The translations under genes and the position numbers were made by a program. 39,836 nucleotides of DNA from Methanolobus sp. UBA32 (GTDB lineage: Archaea > Halobacteriota > Methanosarcinia > Methanosarcinales > Methanosarcinaceae): positions 1-39,836 of the forward strand of contig DAZF01000036.1 of NCBI GenBank assembly GCA_002507205.1, given 5' to 3'. The stretch's first letter is position 1, and the number at the start of each line of letters is the position of its first letter. Below the pieces are notes generated by a model. That model made no database searches. It worked only from the letters and a program-made list of their open reading frames with translations, and had not been told where the DNA came from. Positions 23,736 through 33,204 of the stretch are shown here, piece after piece.

Positions 23736-24832
23736 GGAAAAACGCAAATTCATGCAGCAAAATGAAGACCATAGCCAAAAAGGAATTCAAAGAGCTGATG
23801 AGAGAAAAAACATTCATACTTGCCATTATAATCCAGCTTTTCATAGCATCATTCGCAACCTTCCTGGTTATCGGGCTTACTTCATTCTATGACCCCAGCA
23901 CACTGGGAAGTATGGAACTGGAGGGAACTTCCATTGCTGTGGTCGGAACCCAGGATGACGAACTTTACAGGATATTACAGGAAAGCAATATCAAGACATA
24001 TCTTTACAATGATTTCCAGTTAGCGTATACGGACTTCTACGACCACAAACTCGATGCGATCATCGTGACTCCGTTAGGTACGTCTACCGGAACGGATCTG
24101 CTAAACGTGGATATATACCTGCCAAAATCGGAAATTCAGGCAACCGTTGTTTCTCTACAGCTAAAGGAACCCCTTGAGAAGTACGAGCAGAGCGTAAGAG
24201 ATGTAAGGACGCAGAGATTGCCCGGATATACACCTATTGATTTCAACATCATAGAAAGGGGTATCAGAACCTCTTCCACATACTTTGAATTCATATATGT
24301 AGCACTTCTCCCATTGCTGGTATTCACCCCTGCATTCATATCAGGGGGGCTGATAGTTGATTTCATTACCGAGGAATACGAACGCAAGACCATGGATATG
24401 CTCCTTGTGTCACCGGCATCAATGCTTGATATCGTCAACGGAAAAGTGATACTTGCAACATTGATAGTTCCAGTACAATCATTTGTATGGATGTTACTGT
24501 TATCAATGAACAGGGTATCGATACATAATCCACTTGAGATATTACTGCTTGTGACAATCATTTCCTTCATACTGGTACTTGCAAGCGCAATAATTGCAGT
24601 CCTGTTCAGGGAAAGAGGAGTTGCTCAGTTACTATATTCTCTTATCCTCATCTTTCTGTTCATGTCCTCATACCTGTTCACGAACTCTCCGCTGAATATG
24701 GTCACCCGCCTTTCCATAGAAAGTATAGGTGCACTGGAAACCTGGACATGGATGGGCATGTATATACTTGTGGCACTTTTCCTTTACGCTTCAATGGTAA
24801 TGACTGTTAAGAGAGATTCAAATAACATTTAA
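23732..24832 (+). CDS. ABC-2 type permease (NatB-like)
   Basis: This 366-residue protein has an N-terminal span (about 25-47), a long extracellular domain (about 50-185) and five C-terminal spans, as in NatB-type exporters. TEEYERKTMDMLLVSP is the cytoplasmic coupling segment typical of the family. The TTG start at 23732 overlaps the previous stop and has a GAGGGGG site 8 bases upstream. ATG 23762 is a possible alternative. It pairs with the upstream permease to make a heterodimeric exporter. Confidence 0.85.
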   Translation: MRKNANSCSKMKTIAKKEFKELMREKTFILAIIIQLFIASFATFLVIGLTSFYDPSTLGSMELEGTSIAVVGTQDDELYRILQESNIKTYLYNDFQLAYTDFYDHKLDAIIVTPLGTSTGTDLLNVDIYLPKSEIQATVVSLQLKEPLEKYEQSVRDVRTQRLPGYTPIDFNIIERGIRTSSTYFEFIYVALLPLLVFTPAFISGGLIVDFITEEYERKTMDMLLVSPASMLDIVNGKVILATLIVPVQSFVWMLLLSMNRVSIHNPLEILLLVTIISFILVLASAIIAVLFRERGVAQLLYSLILIFLFMSSYLFTNSPLNMVTRLSIESIGALETWTWMGMYILVALFLYASMVMTVKRDSNNI

Positions 24833-24849
24833 AACATACAAATACATAG

Positions 24850-26688
24850 ATGATATTGATGCCAACAAAAAAGCTTCTTTCCTTAAGCATACTCCTGCTA
24901 ATTCTCATAGCACCTGCAAGTGCTTATGGGATTCGTGAGGAGAACATATGGATATTCCAGGGTTCCTACGAACTGGGGATTGGTGAAAGAGCATACCTGG
25001 AAGGTTTCAGTATCAAAGTACATGACATAAATGTTGGTAATGAACCTTCGGCTACTTTGCTGGTATACAGTAATTCTGTTTTTAAAGAGGCTTTTCAGGT
25101 TGATACCGGATTGAACAATGAACATATTTATGACAACGAACTCAGGATCGATGTACTTGCCATTAACCAGGAGAAGGTCTCCCTGGAAATATACAAACAA
25201 AAATCAGAGCTTGTATGGGTCACTGACATCCCCAAAACCTCATTCAAAATTGGTGATACGCTGACAGGAGATGAATATAAGATCAGCCTGAAAGACGTGA
25301 ATGAAGACGGGGCACTTATATCAGTCGAGTATGATGGAACCAGGTCAGAAGAAACCTATAATTCAGGAGATTATCAGAAATTCTCTGATGAGTTCATGAT
25401 AAATGTCGTGTACCTGAAGAAGGATACGAAAGAAGTGTTCATAGAAACATTAAAGCCCGGTTCCCCTGATATAAAAATAGATTCCGCTGACGTAAAAGAT
25501 GCTTATGAGCCGGACGAGTATGTGGAATATGAACTTCTGGTCACAAACAATGGCACAATACCACTTCATGGAATGATACTCACTACAGAATGTGATGATG
25601 GTAAGGTTGACGGGGGAAGTCAACAATATTCCATACTCGAATCCGGAAAACAAAAAAAGTTCATTATCAAAGTAAGACCTGAAATCGAGCCCATGGGTAA
25701 GAACATAACTATCGTAACAAAAGTACAGGGTTACGACTACAGGGGAAACGAATACAATAGCGAAACAGCAACCGAAGTTAATGTCAAACCATATATATCA
25801 ATCGAAAAAGAGATAATTTCCAGGGAAAAAGCATCTGAAACCCCAGAATTCGGAACGGAACAATACTTCCAGATAATTATAACACTCCGGAATAAGGCAA
25901 ATTTCCAGACAGCTGTTACAGTTACAGATGAGTTGCCAGAATCTTTTATCCCCAATGATATGGAAAATATCGAATGGACTATGTTGCTTGATGCCGGGAG
26001 TAACGAGACAATAGAATACTTTGTTTCACCTACGGAACCGGGAGATTTTAAATTCATGCCTGCGGCAGTTGCATGGAAAGATGGTGGCGAGACATACACA
26101 CTGGAATCTGAAACAATTGACCAGACATTCCATGTAAGTGGTTCAAAGGTCACTGTGGAAAAAAAGCTCAGTTCCAGTTATATGCTTGCAGGCGAGGAGA
26201 TAGATATCATTATCGTAATCAGCAATGAAGGTGACAGTAATTTTAAAGCATTGTTCAGGGAAAGCATCCCTGATGAAGTCACTTTCATTGAAGGGGATAG
26301 TGAATGGGACGGAACACTGGAAGCAGGAGAGAAACTGGAATTCACTTACATTGTCCGGGCAGAAAGAGCAGGAGAATACTACCTCCCGCAGACCGAACTG
26401 AGCATTACGGATGAAGAGGGGAAGAAAGAGAGCATTGTTTCAGCCGAACCTTTCCTCTACATTGATGATGCGCTTGTAGAATATGATGACCATATTGAAG
26501 AAGGCAGCTACAATGAGTTATATGATAACTCCTTTGAGAATAGTGATGAGACTACAATAACGACGGAGGCAGGGATCACAAGAGTGGAAGCAGCCGGGTT
26601 TTTGACATCTTCGTTTATCAGCCTGTTCCTGCTAATTGCGGCCATACCTGCCTTTGCATATTTATATATTATCAGAGTATACAAGTAG
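24850..26688 (+). CDS. Secreted surface protein with repeated beta-sandwich (DUF11/COG1361-like) domains
   Basis: This 612-residue protein has a signal peptide (about residues 1-26, ending SAYG), several beta-sandwich domains and a C-terminal span (about 585-607) with a short basic tail. Domains at about 215-310, 320-425 and 430-540 resemble the conserved-repeat/CARDB domains of archaeal S-layer-associated proteins, for example YELLVTNNGTIPLHGM and IDIIIVISNEGDSNFKALFR. It follows the permease gene by 17 bases and may be a partner or substrate of the exporter. Starts at 24850 or 24859 are both possible. Confidence 0.75.
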   Translation: MILMPTKKLLSLSILLLILIAPASAYGIREENIWIFQGSYELGIGERAYLEGFSIKVHDINVGNEPSATLLVYSNSVFKEAFQVDTGLNNEHIYDNELRIDVLAINQEKVSLEIYKQKSELVWVTDIPKTSFKIGDTLTGDEYKISLKDVNEDGALISVEYDGTRSEETYNSGDYQKFSDEFMINVVYLKKDTKEVFIETLKPGSPDIKIDSADVKDAYEPDEYVEYELLVTNNGTIPLHGMILTTECDDGKVDGGSQQYSILESGKQKKFIIKVRPEIEPMGKNITIVTKVQGYDYRGNEYNSETATEVNVKPYISIEKEIISREKASETPEFGTEQYFQIIITLRNKANFQTAVTVTDELPESFIPNDMENIEWTMLLDAGSNETIEYFVSPTEPGDFKFMPAAVAWKDGGETYTLESETIDQTFHVSGSKVTVEKKLSSSYMLAGEEIDIIIVISNEGDSNFKALFRESIPDEVTFIEGDSEWDGTLEAGEKLEFTYIVRAERAGEYYLPQTELSITDEEGKKESIVSAEPFLYIDDALVEYDDHIEEGSYNELYDNSFENSDETTITTEAGITRVEAAGFLTSSFISLFLLIAAIPAFAYLYIIRVYK

Positions 26689-26716
26689 AGTAATAAACCG
26701 ACTGGAGAAAAAGACT

Positions 26717-27133
26717 ATGGGAATTCTGGCTTTAATAGGATCTGGCATGCTTTTTACGTTATTTGCCGCGGTAGTACTTTTTATCCTGATCAACCTGTCA
26801 TCCAGATTTGCACTTGTTGTTCTGTTCCTGACACCCCTTTTTTTTATTTTCTTAATGCCAGGGACATCAATCGCTTTCCTTTCATACAGACATATGCTCC
26901 TTGCAAACGGACTTGTACCTATAAACAATTTCCACATATTGTTAATGCTCTGGTCCACTCTTATTGGAATAATCCTGTATACTGACTTCCTTACATGGTA
27001 TCTGGCAAGGGGTACAAAGATGAAAAAAGGAAAGATGGATAATGGACAGAGCAGGGAAGCTTCTGTAAATGTTCTTCAAAATACGTCTTCTGCGATTGGA
27101 AAAGCAAAAGAAGTACTTTTGAAACGTAATTAA
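26717..27133 (+). CDS. Uncharacterised membrane protein with three spans
   Basis: This protein of 138 residues has three hydrophobic segments (about 2-24, 29-52 and 66-90) and a polar, Lys-rich C-terminal tail of about 45 residues. ATG 26717 has a CTGGAG ribosome-binding site and leaves 28 bases after the surface-protein gene. A longer frame overlapping that gene is not supported. I do not recognise a family. It is likely part of the same operon. Confidence 0.6.
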   Translation: MGILALIGSGMLFTLFAAVVLFILINLSSRFALVVLFLTPLFFIFLMPGTSIAFLSYRHMLLANGLVPINNFHILLMLWSTLIGIILYTDFLTWYLARGTKMKKGKMDNGQSREASVNVLQNTSSAIGKAKEVLLKRN

Positions 27134-27145
27134 TATCTGGCAAAC

Positions 27146-27478
27146 TTGTTATGCAAAGGGAACTATATCCTTTTACATGATGATGGGGGAGTCATCCTGA
27201 CATATGAAGAAGAAAAGTATGTTATAGAAGTAGAGGAAGATGAAGAACATAAGCCCTTACCCTGGAAGTCTGCACTCTATTCCCTGATATTCCCGGGACT
27301 TGGACAGATGTACAACGGAGACTTCAGCAGAGGTTCTTACTATTTTGTAATTGCCTTTATACTGATAGTTGCGGCATATCTCCTGTTTCCTATACTGATA
27401 CTGGGCATTTTCTGGCTGTATAATGTATATCAGGCTTTTAACTTTGCCAGAAATTACCAAACCGGAACTAAGAATTAG
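27146..27478 (+). CDS. Small membrane protein, TM2/DUF5683-like
   Basis: This protein of up to 110 residues has an acidic N-terminal tail (EEEKYVIEVEEDEEHK). It continues with PWKSALYSLIFPGLGQMYNGDFSRG, which resembles the first span and GLGQ-Y-G turn of TM2-type proteins. A second span (about 70-95) and a short tail follow. The only usual in-frame start is TTG at 27146, so the N-terminus is unsure. The function of the family is not established. Confidence 0.65.
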   Translation: MLCKGNYILLHDDGGVILTYEEEKYVIEVEEDEEHKPLPWKSALYSLIFPGLGQMYNGDFSRGSYYFVIAFILIVAAYLLFPILILGIFWLYNVYQAFNFARNYQTGTKN

Positions 27479-27512
27479 TACTGAATGAAAAATAAAGGAG
27501 CCTAAGGCCCCT

Positions 27513-28313
27513 TTATGCAGAATTGTTGTAGGGTGCAGCAGTCAGAGATGAAACACCACCATAAGCAATAGCATTGTAAACAGGCTGTGTTGGTGTTATC
27601 CATACAGTACCGGTCCCTTCAAATGTCTGCAGGAGACCTTCCCCGGATGTTAGTTTGCCTGCAATACCTTTCCCGGACCTCTCTACAGTGAACTTCACTG
27701 AATCAGACCTTAACAGGGCAATGCTTCCGTCAACCTGAAGCCTCTCGTTATCGAGATTGATTTTCAATATCTCCACCATTGGCACCGGACTTTCCAGAAT
27801 ACATATACCTGTACCACTGATCTTTGTCTGGAACCAGCCTTCTCCACCCAATAGCCCTCCTGTAAGGCTCTTCTGGGTTGCCACACCGACCTCAAGCGTT
27901 GATTCGGCACAGTAGAACGCACCTTTGTCAACAACGATAGAACCACCATCCAGAGTCACTATAAGGTAATGACCGAAACCGGGTTCAAGGAATACTTCAC
28001 CTGTTCCCCTGTAGAGAGGATTGAAAGTTGACTCGTTTGTAAGTTTGTTCTTTATCATTTTCTTTGCAAGACCACCAACACCACCGATATTGGCATCACA
28101 TGTGATGTTACCTTTCTGGAAATAAAGAGCACCGGGTTCAACTATAACACCACTGTCATTAAGGGTTATTTTTACCTGTTTAAGAGCCATGCCTGATTTC
28201 TGTATGTGAAACAGGGTCTTTGCAAGAGCTGGGTCCTTGCTGCCGGTTAGAGAGTTGTACTGGAGAACCTCTGCTTTAAAGTTACCTTTATTAACACTGT
28301 CAAGGACAGTCAT
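27513..28313 (-). CDS. AIM24-family protein
   Basis: This protein of 266 residues has the repeated beta-strand layout of the AIM24/TIGR00266 family. It shows VEPGALYFQKGNITCDAN, GTGEVFLEPGFGHYLIV, DKGAFYCAE, GGEGWFQTKISGTG and EGLLQTFEGTGTVWITP. Archaeal and bacterial members are soluble trimer-like barrels of unproven role. ATG 28313 fits the box TTTTTATATGG about 30-40 bases upstream; the longer version would start in the promoter. It is transcribed alone and converges on the TM2-like gene. Confidence 0.85.
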   Translation of the reverse strand: MTVLDSVNKGNFKAEVLQYNSLTGSKDPALAKTLFHIQKSGMALKQVKITLNDSGVIVEPGALYFQKGNITCDANIGGVGGLAKKMIKNKLTNESTFNPLYRGTGEVFLEPGFGHYLIVTLDGGSIVVDKGAFYCAESTLEVGVATQKSLTGGLLGGEGWFQTKISGTGICILESPVPMVEILKINLDNERLQVDGSIALLRSDSVKFTVERSGKGIAGKLTSGEGLLQTFEGTGTVWITPTQPVYNAIAYGGVSSLTAAPYNNSA

Positions 28314-28491
28314 ATTGTTATAGAATTTTGTTTCTACTATGATACCACATCCATATAAAAACAGAATCAAGGCCCATTAACCTTGACTTTTATATCAATA
28401 TATTTAAAGATATATAATATATAAGCATATCCATTTTAATCCATGAATGAGATATGAAGTATGACATGCCAGGAATTCCAGAGATAAGAAT

Positions 28492-29277
28492 ATGAATTCA
28501 AACCCACGAAAATACGGAACATCACCATATAATGTCGCAGTTATCCACGGAGGTCCCGGAGCACCCGGAACCGTGGCAGAGCTTGCAAGGGGATTATCGG
28601 ATAAAAATGGTGTCCTGGAACCGCTTCAGACATCAATGAGCATCGATGGACAGGTCAGTGAACTAAGAAAGATACTGAAGAAACAGGGGAAACTGCCTGT
28701 TTCATTGGTGGGGCATTCCTGGGGCGCATGGCTTTCCTTTATCCTTGCTGCACGTTACCCTTCCTATGTAAAAAAGCTGATACTTGTTGCAAGCGGACCA
28801 TTTGAAGAAAGATATGCCTCTGCAATTATGAAAACACGACTTGACCGCATGAGTGAAAGCGAGATAGGAGAGTACCTTCGCCTTAGCTCAAGTATGAGTG
28901 ACCCATCTGTTGCAAACAAAAACCATGTCTTTGCAAAATTCGGAAAACTTATCTCGGCTGCCGATTCCTTTGATCTTGTGCCTTATGAAGGAGTGTATGC
29001 AGGGTTTCGGCATGATGTCAATAAAAGCATATGGAACGAAGCCAGTTATTTGAGAAAGAGTGGTAAACTGCTCAGCATGGGAGAAGATATAAGGTGTCCG
29101 GTGGTTGCAATTCACGGCAATCATGACCCACATCCATTTGAAGGAGTCAAAGAACCTCTTTCAAAGGTTGTCAGGGACTTCAGGTTCATCCTGCTGGAAA
29201 ACTGCGGACATTACCCCTGGCAGGAAAAGCATGCAGCTGAAGAGTTTTACCTGGTGCTGGAAAAAGAGCTTTCCTGA
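28492..29277 (+). CDS. Alpha/beta hydrolase
   Basis: This 261-residue hydrolase has the oxyanion motif HGGPG near residues 19-23, the nucleophile elbow GHSWGAW (Ser near 74), the acid in HGNHDPHP and the catalytic histidine in NCGHYPWQE. HGGPG and GHSWG are shared with proline iminopeptidases and related esterases, but the cap domain is short. The natural substrate is unknown. Confidence 0.88.
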   Translation: MNSNPRKYGTSPYNVAVIHGGPGAPGTVAELARGLSDKNGVLEPLQTSMSIDGQVSELRKILKKQGKLPVSLVGHSWGAWLSFILAARYPSYVKKLILVASGPFEERYASAIMKTRLDRMSESEIGEYLRLSSSMSDPSVANKNHVFAKFGKLISAADSFDLVPYEGVYAGFRHDVNKSIWNEASYLRKSGKLLSMGEDIRCPVVAIHGNHDPHPFEGVKEPLSKVVRDFRFILLENCGHYPWQEKHAAEEFYLVLEKELS

Positions 29278-29314
29278 TGAAAAGTAAGAGCGAAAAAGAA
29301 AAAGAGATGAGAAT

Positions 29315-31087
29315 TTACTCATCCATGATATTATGGTAGTAATATTCCCCTCTGGTTTTTTGTTCCCTGTCAAGTCTTGAATTCGGTTTGTTTACCCTTG
29401 GACGGGAAGTATCCTCATCACGCCTGAATGTAATACCAAGGTTTGCCAGGAACTTGTTCATACCATCCTGCATGCTTAAAGGCCGGTGTGCTTTACCGTA
29501 AACTGCAGGTTCACCCTCAAATACTATGAGGCGCTCGCTCAGCATGTCTATCATATAGATATCGTGGTCAACGACCATTGCAGTCTTACGGTTGTTCTCT
29601 GCAAACCTCTTGATGACTTTTGTCGCCATTGAACGCTGTTCTACGTCAAGGTGAGCACTTGGTTCGTCAAGAATATACATATCAGCATCCTGGGAAAGAC
29701 ATGCTGCAATGGCTACCCTCTGGAGTTCTCCACCACTGAGCTCTGTTATCAGGTGGTCATAAAGCCTTTCTATCTGCAGAGGTACGGCAATCTCTGACTG
29801 ATAGTAACTGCTGTCGAACCTGCTGGACACACCACGCAGGAAATATCGCACGGGAACAGCTGTATCAGCCTTGATGTACTGAGGCTTGTATGATATCTTG
29901 ATATTAAGGTCAAGTTCACCCTCATCGGGCTGCACCTCTCCTGCAAGTATCTTTACAAATGTGGATTTACCGATACCATTCGGACCCACAATTCCGAGAA
30001 CCTCTCCTTGCTTTAGTGAGCCGCCATCGGTTGAGAGGGAGAAAGCATCACCATATTTTTTGGAGAAGGCATCATAGTCCACAAGGGTACTGATATCCGT
30101 TCCCACTCTTGGAGGATGAACCTCGAACTTGATGGCTTCGGGACGTACACGCACGTTCTCTTCAGGCAGGTAACCCTTAAGGTACTGGTTAATGGCAATA
30201 CGCACACCCTTTGGATGGGTTATCACACCATATCCACCGGGCTCACCGTAGGCAATGTGTACAACATCGGCAAGCATGTCAAGTATTGCAAGGTCGTGCT
30301 CTACAACGAGTACGGCTTTATCTTCTGCAATTTCCTGTATGAGCTGCGCTGAGTTGATACGCTGGTAAATATCCAGATAAGGACTTATCTCATCGAAGAA
30401 GTAGAAATCTGCATCCTTTGCTGCACATGCGGCAATAGCTACCCTCTGGAGTTCACCGCCACTGAGTTCTGTGATCTTGTGATCAAGGACATGTGAAAGG
30501 TTGAGTCGTTCTATCAGTTCAGGGAGTTTGCCTCTTTCATCGGTCTTGTCGAGAAGCTCACTGGTCTTACCCTTGAAAGCCTTGGGGATCATGTCCACAT
30601 ATTGGGGCTTCTGGGAAACTTTGATGTTACCGTCTGCCACATCACTGAAATAGTCATAGAGGGCTGTTCCCGAATAATGCTCAAGCACCCTATCCCAGGT
30701 ACCACTTTCCTGTGAGAAATTTGGCAGAAGGTTACCTGAAAGTATCTGGACTGCCGTACTTTTACCGATACCATTGGGTCCGAGGATACCGGTGACCCTT
30801 CCGACCTGAGGGGTCGGGAGACCGTAGAGGGCAAATCCATTGGGTCCGTATCTGTGGGTTGGTTCTGTGAGAGCTTCGGGAAGACCGATAATCATTATAG
30901 CTTCAAAAGGACACTTGTGGACGCATATTCCACACCCTACGCAAAGTTCTTCGGACACCAGTGGCTTACCGTCGTCTCCGAAAACAATGGTCTCGTCCCC
31001 GGTTCTTACACGAGGACAGTACTTTTCACATTCATGACTACAACGTCTTGGCTGACATCTGTCTTTGTTCAATATGGCTATTCGCAT
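29315..31087 (-). CDS. ABCE1/RLI ribosome-recycling ATPase
   Basis: This 590-residue protein has two N-terminal 4Fe-4S sites: one in RCQPRRCSHECEKYCPRVR, the second in CVGCGICVHKCPFEAI. Two ABC ATPase domains follow, each with GPNGIGKST and LSGGELQRVAIA, joined by the hinge region. Walker B motifs are FFDEISPYLD and ILDEPSAHLD. It splits terminated ribosomes together with aRF1/Pelota and is universal in archaea and eukaryotes. The Fe-S domain is complete. An AGGGAT site precedes the ATG. Confidence 0.97.
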   Translation of the reverse strand: MRIAILNKDRCQPRRCSHECEKYCPRVRTGDETIVFGDDGKPLVSEELCVGCGICVHKCPFEAIMIIGLPEALTEPTHRYGPNGFALYGLPTPQVGRVTGILGPNGIGKSTAVQILSGNLLPNFSQESGTWDRVLEHYSGTALYDYFSDVADGNIKVSQKPQYVDMIPKAFKGKTSELLDKTDERGKLPELIERLNLSHVLDHKITELSGGELQRVAIAACAAKDADFYFFDEISPYLDIYQRINSAQLIQEIAEDKAVLVVEHDLAILDMLADVVHIAYGEPGGYGVITHPKGVRIAINQYLKGYLPEENVRVRPEAIKFEVHPPRVGTDISTLVDYDAFSKKYGDAFSLSTDGGSLKQGEVLGIVGPNGIGKSTFVKILAGEVQPDEGELDLNIKISYKPQYIKADTAVPVRYFLRGVSSRFDSSYYQSEIAVPLQIERLYDHLITELSGGELQRVAIAACLSQDADMYILDEPSAHLDVEQRSMATKVIKRFAENNRKTAMVVDHDIYMIDMLSERLIVFEGEPAVYGKAHRPLSMQDGMNKFLANLGITFRRDEDTSRPRVNKPNSRLDREQKTRGEYYYHNIMDE

Positions 31088-31132
31088 GTAAAATCCCTGT
31101 CAGTGAAATAAAGTAAATGGAAAAAGAGAAGA

Positions 31133-31552
31133 TCAATTAAGGAGCAGCGTCCATGTCACAAGACAGAAATCTATAACGATGAACTCAACATAGAACCAGT
31201 CCTTAAAGCCGAATTCCTTCACCTTTATCTTGAAGAGGGGAAAGGAGAATTTCATTACATAGAAGGAAATACCAACTATGAACATCATGACAACATACCA
31301 CTCATACCCAGTGGTCAGGGCATCACCGACACCAAGCTGTATGTAGGCGAGTATACCTGCTATTACACCGATAATAGCTGCAACTGCCGTTTTGATGATT
31401 CCCTCCATGTGAGCTTTTTTCCTTTCTTCAGGAGTTCTCACTTTAAATGAGAACTTACCGGAACCGGATGAGGTAGGAGCTGGTTGTGCATCATCAGCGG
31501 ATTCCTTGACAGGAACGGGCACTGATTGCTTTTTACTGGATGATTTTGACAA
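31133..31552 (-). CDS. Small membrane protein, EMC6-like candidate
   Basis: This 139-residue protein has a polar N-terminus (about 1-50, with a Pro/Ser-rich part), then three spans (about 52-73, 84-104 and 115-138). Size, three-span topology and the KFSFPLFKIKVKEFGFKDW linker suggest the archaeal EMC6-like family, proposed to assist membrane-protein insertion. The start is TTG at 31552 behind AGGAG. It lies 45 bases upstream of ABCE1 in the same direction. The family call is from topology and should be confirmed by structure search. Confidence 0.5.
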   Translation of the reverse strand: MSKSSSKKQSVPVPVKESADDAQPAPTSSGSGKFSFKVRTPEERKKAHMEGIIKTAVAAIIGVIAGILAYIQLGVGDALTTGYEWYVVMMFIVGISFYVMKFSFPLFKIKVKEFGFKDWFYVEFIVIDFCLVTWTLLLN

Positions 31553-31635
31553 TTGATCTGATCTCCTGGTACAACTTGGATGTGGGTACTATAAAAACCA
31601 ATACTTATATAAATGTTTATCCTGCCGGAAGGATA

Positions 31636-32649
31636 TTACACAAATTCATTGCTCAACACATTATTGATCATGTCAATGGAAAGTGCATTAAAACCGATAG
31701 AGCAAAGGTGTTTTGCAAATCTTCCGGGGCGATGTCCATTGGGATGATAGACAACTGTAAATTCAGGATCAATGTCTTTTACCATCGTAACAAGTCCCCG
31801 GGCATCCAGGTGGTCACTTATCTGGATTGCAGGATATCGGTAATCGCTGCGTCCGGTCATCACATATTTAGTGATATGAGAAGGCAGTTTATCCAGATCC
31901 CATGGAGGAACGATACTTATACAATCCTCACAGCCATCCCCAAGACAGGTAAGTTCCCCGGCATCCTCAAGAAGAGTACGGGTCAATGAAAGAGATTGCT
32001 CTTCCATCTCTATTGTTCCCTGATAACCAAATCCCCGAAGCAGTTCTACCGCTCTCTGGGCCTTGCCAAATGCATAGGCTCCAAAAGCAATTGAGGAATT
32101 ATCCCTGAAGGCATTCTCAAACCCTGCGAGGTCATCATCAAAATAACAGCTTGTATCCCCGGGATCTCCGTAATTAGCTTCGGTTATCAGAAGGTCACAT
32201 TCAGGAAGCATGGAGGCGTCCTTTACATCACCGGTCACAAGTATCTTTGTACCGATTTCATTTTCCCACATGAATGCTACTGAACCAACCGTATGGAAAT
32301 TTGGAAAAGTCTGAACCTTTACGCCGTTGATATCTATGGTTTCGCCAACTTTGAACGTCCTGCCTGCATATTTACGCTGGTGACGTATCTCAAGGGCAAG
32401 GGCTGTTTTCTCCGAACATACTGCGCGTTCGGATAACATAGCGGATTTTCCATTGTGGTCGGAATGGGCATGAGTAATAAGATAGGCATCAGGTTGCTGA
32501 TACTTTGCAGGGGTTCTGGTAGTGTCTATGGAAAATGTGACCAGATTCCCTTCAACAGACCTGAATTTAACGGAAAGATGAGGCTTAAAGGAACCCCGGG
32601 AATTCTTCTCCCTGAAAACCATTACACCAAGATCGACCAGTTCCTTCAA
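31636..32649 (-). CDS. Metallo-beta-lactamase-fold hydrolase
   Basis: This 337-residue protein has the metal motif HAHSDHNG near residues 79-86 and further ligands in FPNFHTVGSVAF and VTGDVKDA. The C-terminal half includes FVVYHPNGHRP-like sequence as in nuclease-type members of the superfamily. The fold is shared by RNA exonucleases and DNA-repair nucleases as well as small-molecule hydrolases, so substrate is open. TTG 32649 is preceded by GAGGGT. Confidence 0.85.
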   Translation of the reverse strand: MKELVDLGVMVFREKNSRGSFKPHLSVKFRSVEGNLVTFSIDTTRTPAKYQQPDAYLITHAHSDHNGKSAMLSERAVCSEKTALALEIRHQRKYAGRTFKVGETIDINGVKVQTFPNFHTVGSVAFMWENEIGTKILVTGDVKDASMLPECDLLITEANYGDPGDTSCYFDDDLAGFENAFRDNSSIAFGAYAFGKAQRAVELLRGFGYQGTIEMEEQSLSLTRTLLEDAGELTCLGDGCEDCISIVPPWDLDKLPSHITKYVMTGRSDYRYPAIQISDHLDARGLVTMVKDIDPEFTVVYHPNGHRPGRFAKHLCSIGFNALSIDMINNVLSNEFV

Positions 32650-32743
32650 TTTTCTAAACCCTCGGAACTGGATTGATCTTAAGGTATTTACGCTTTTTTA
32701 AAAAAATACGTTGGAAAATAATTTCAAAACAAAGAACAGGTGC

Positions 32744-33013
32744 TTAAAGCACCTTATTCAGCTCTTCGATAAGGATACCTGCGGTGGTAAGTCCTGTAAA
32801 GCGCTTTGCTACTTCCCCATCCTTCAGGATGATAAGGGTAGGTACTGCCTGAATACCGTACTTGCCTGCAAGCTCCTGGTTCTTATCGACATCAATTTCC
32901 TTTACTTCAACCTTGTCACCAAGTTCTGCCTCAACCTTTTCAAGGAAAGGCTTCTGCATCTTACAAGGTCCGCACCATGTTGCACTGAAATCCAAAAGTT
33001 CCACTTTGCTCAT
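32744..33013 (-). CDS. Thioredoxin
   Basis: This 89-residue thioredoxin fold has the active site WCGPCK near residues 13-18 and the cis-proline in QAVPT. It is short, as in small archaeal thioredoxin/glutaredoxin-like proteins. It would reduce protein disulfides with a reductase encoded elsewhere. Confidence 0.93.
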   Translation of the reverse strand: MSKVELLDFSATWCGPCKMQKPFLEKVEAELGDKVEVKEIDVDKNQELAGKYGIQAVPTLIILKDGEVAKRFTGLTTAGILIEELNKVL

Positions 33014-33204
33014 ATAAATACCTCTTATGTATAATCAATGAATCAATTATTTTTATTTATCGATACCATGCGATACCAGACCGGAAAGAGATTTCCTGTC
33101 ACCCGTAGTCCCCAAAAGACATAAACCTCTTTGTGCCGGTAATGCGCGTTATACACACAACCAATGAGATAATCAGATATAAAGTTTTCGTTTACATTAT
33201 ATAC

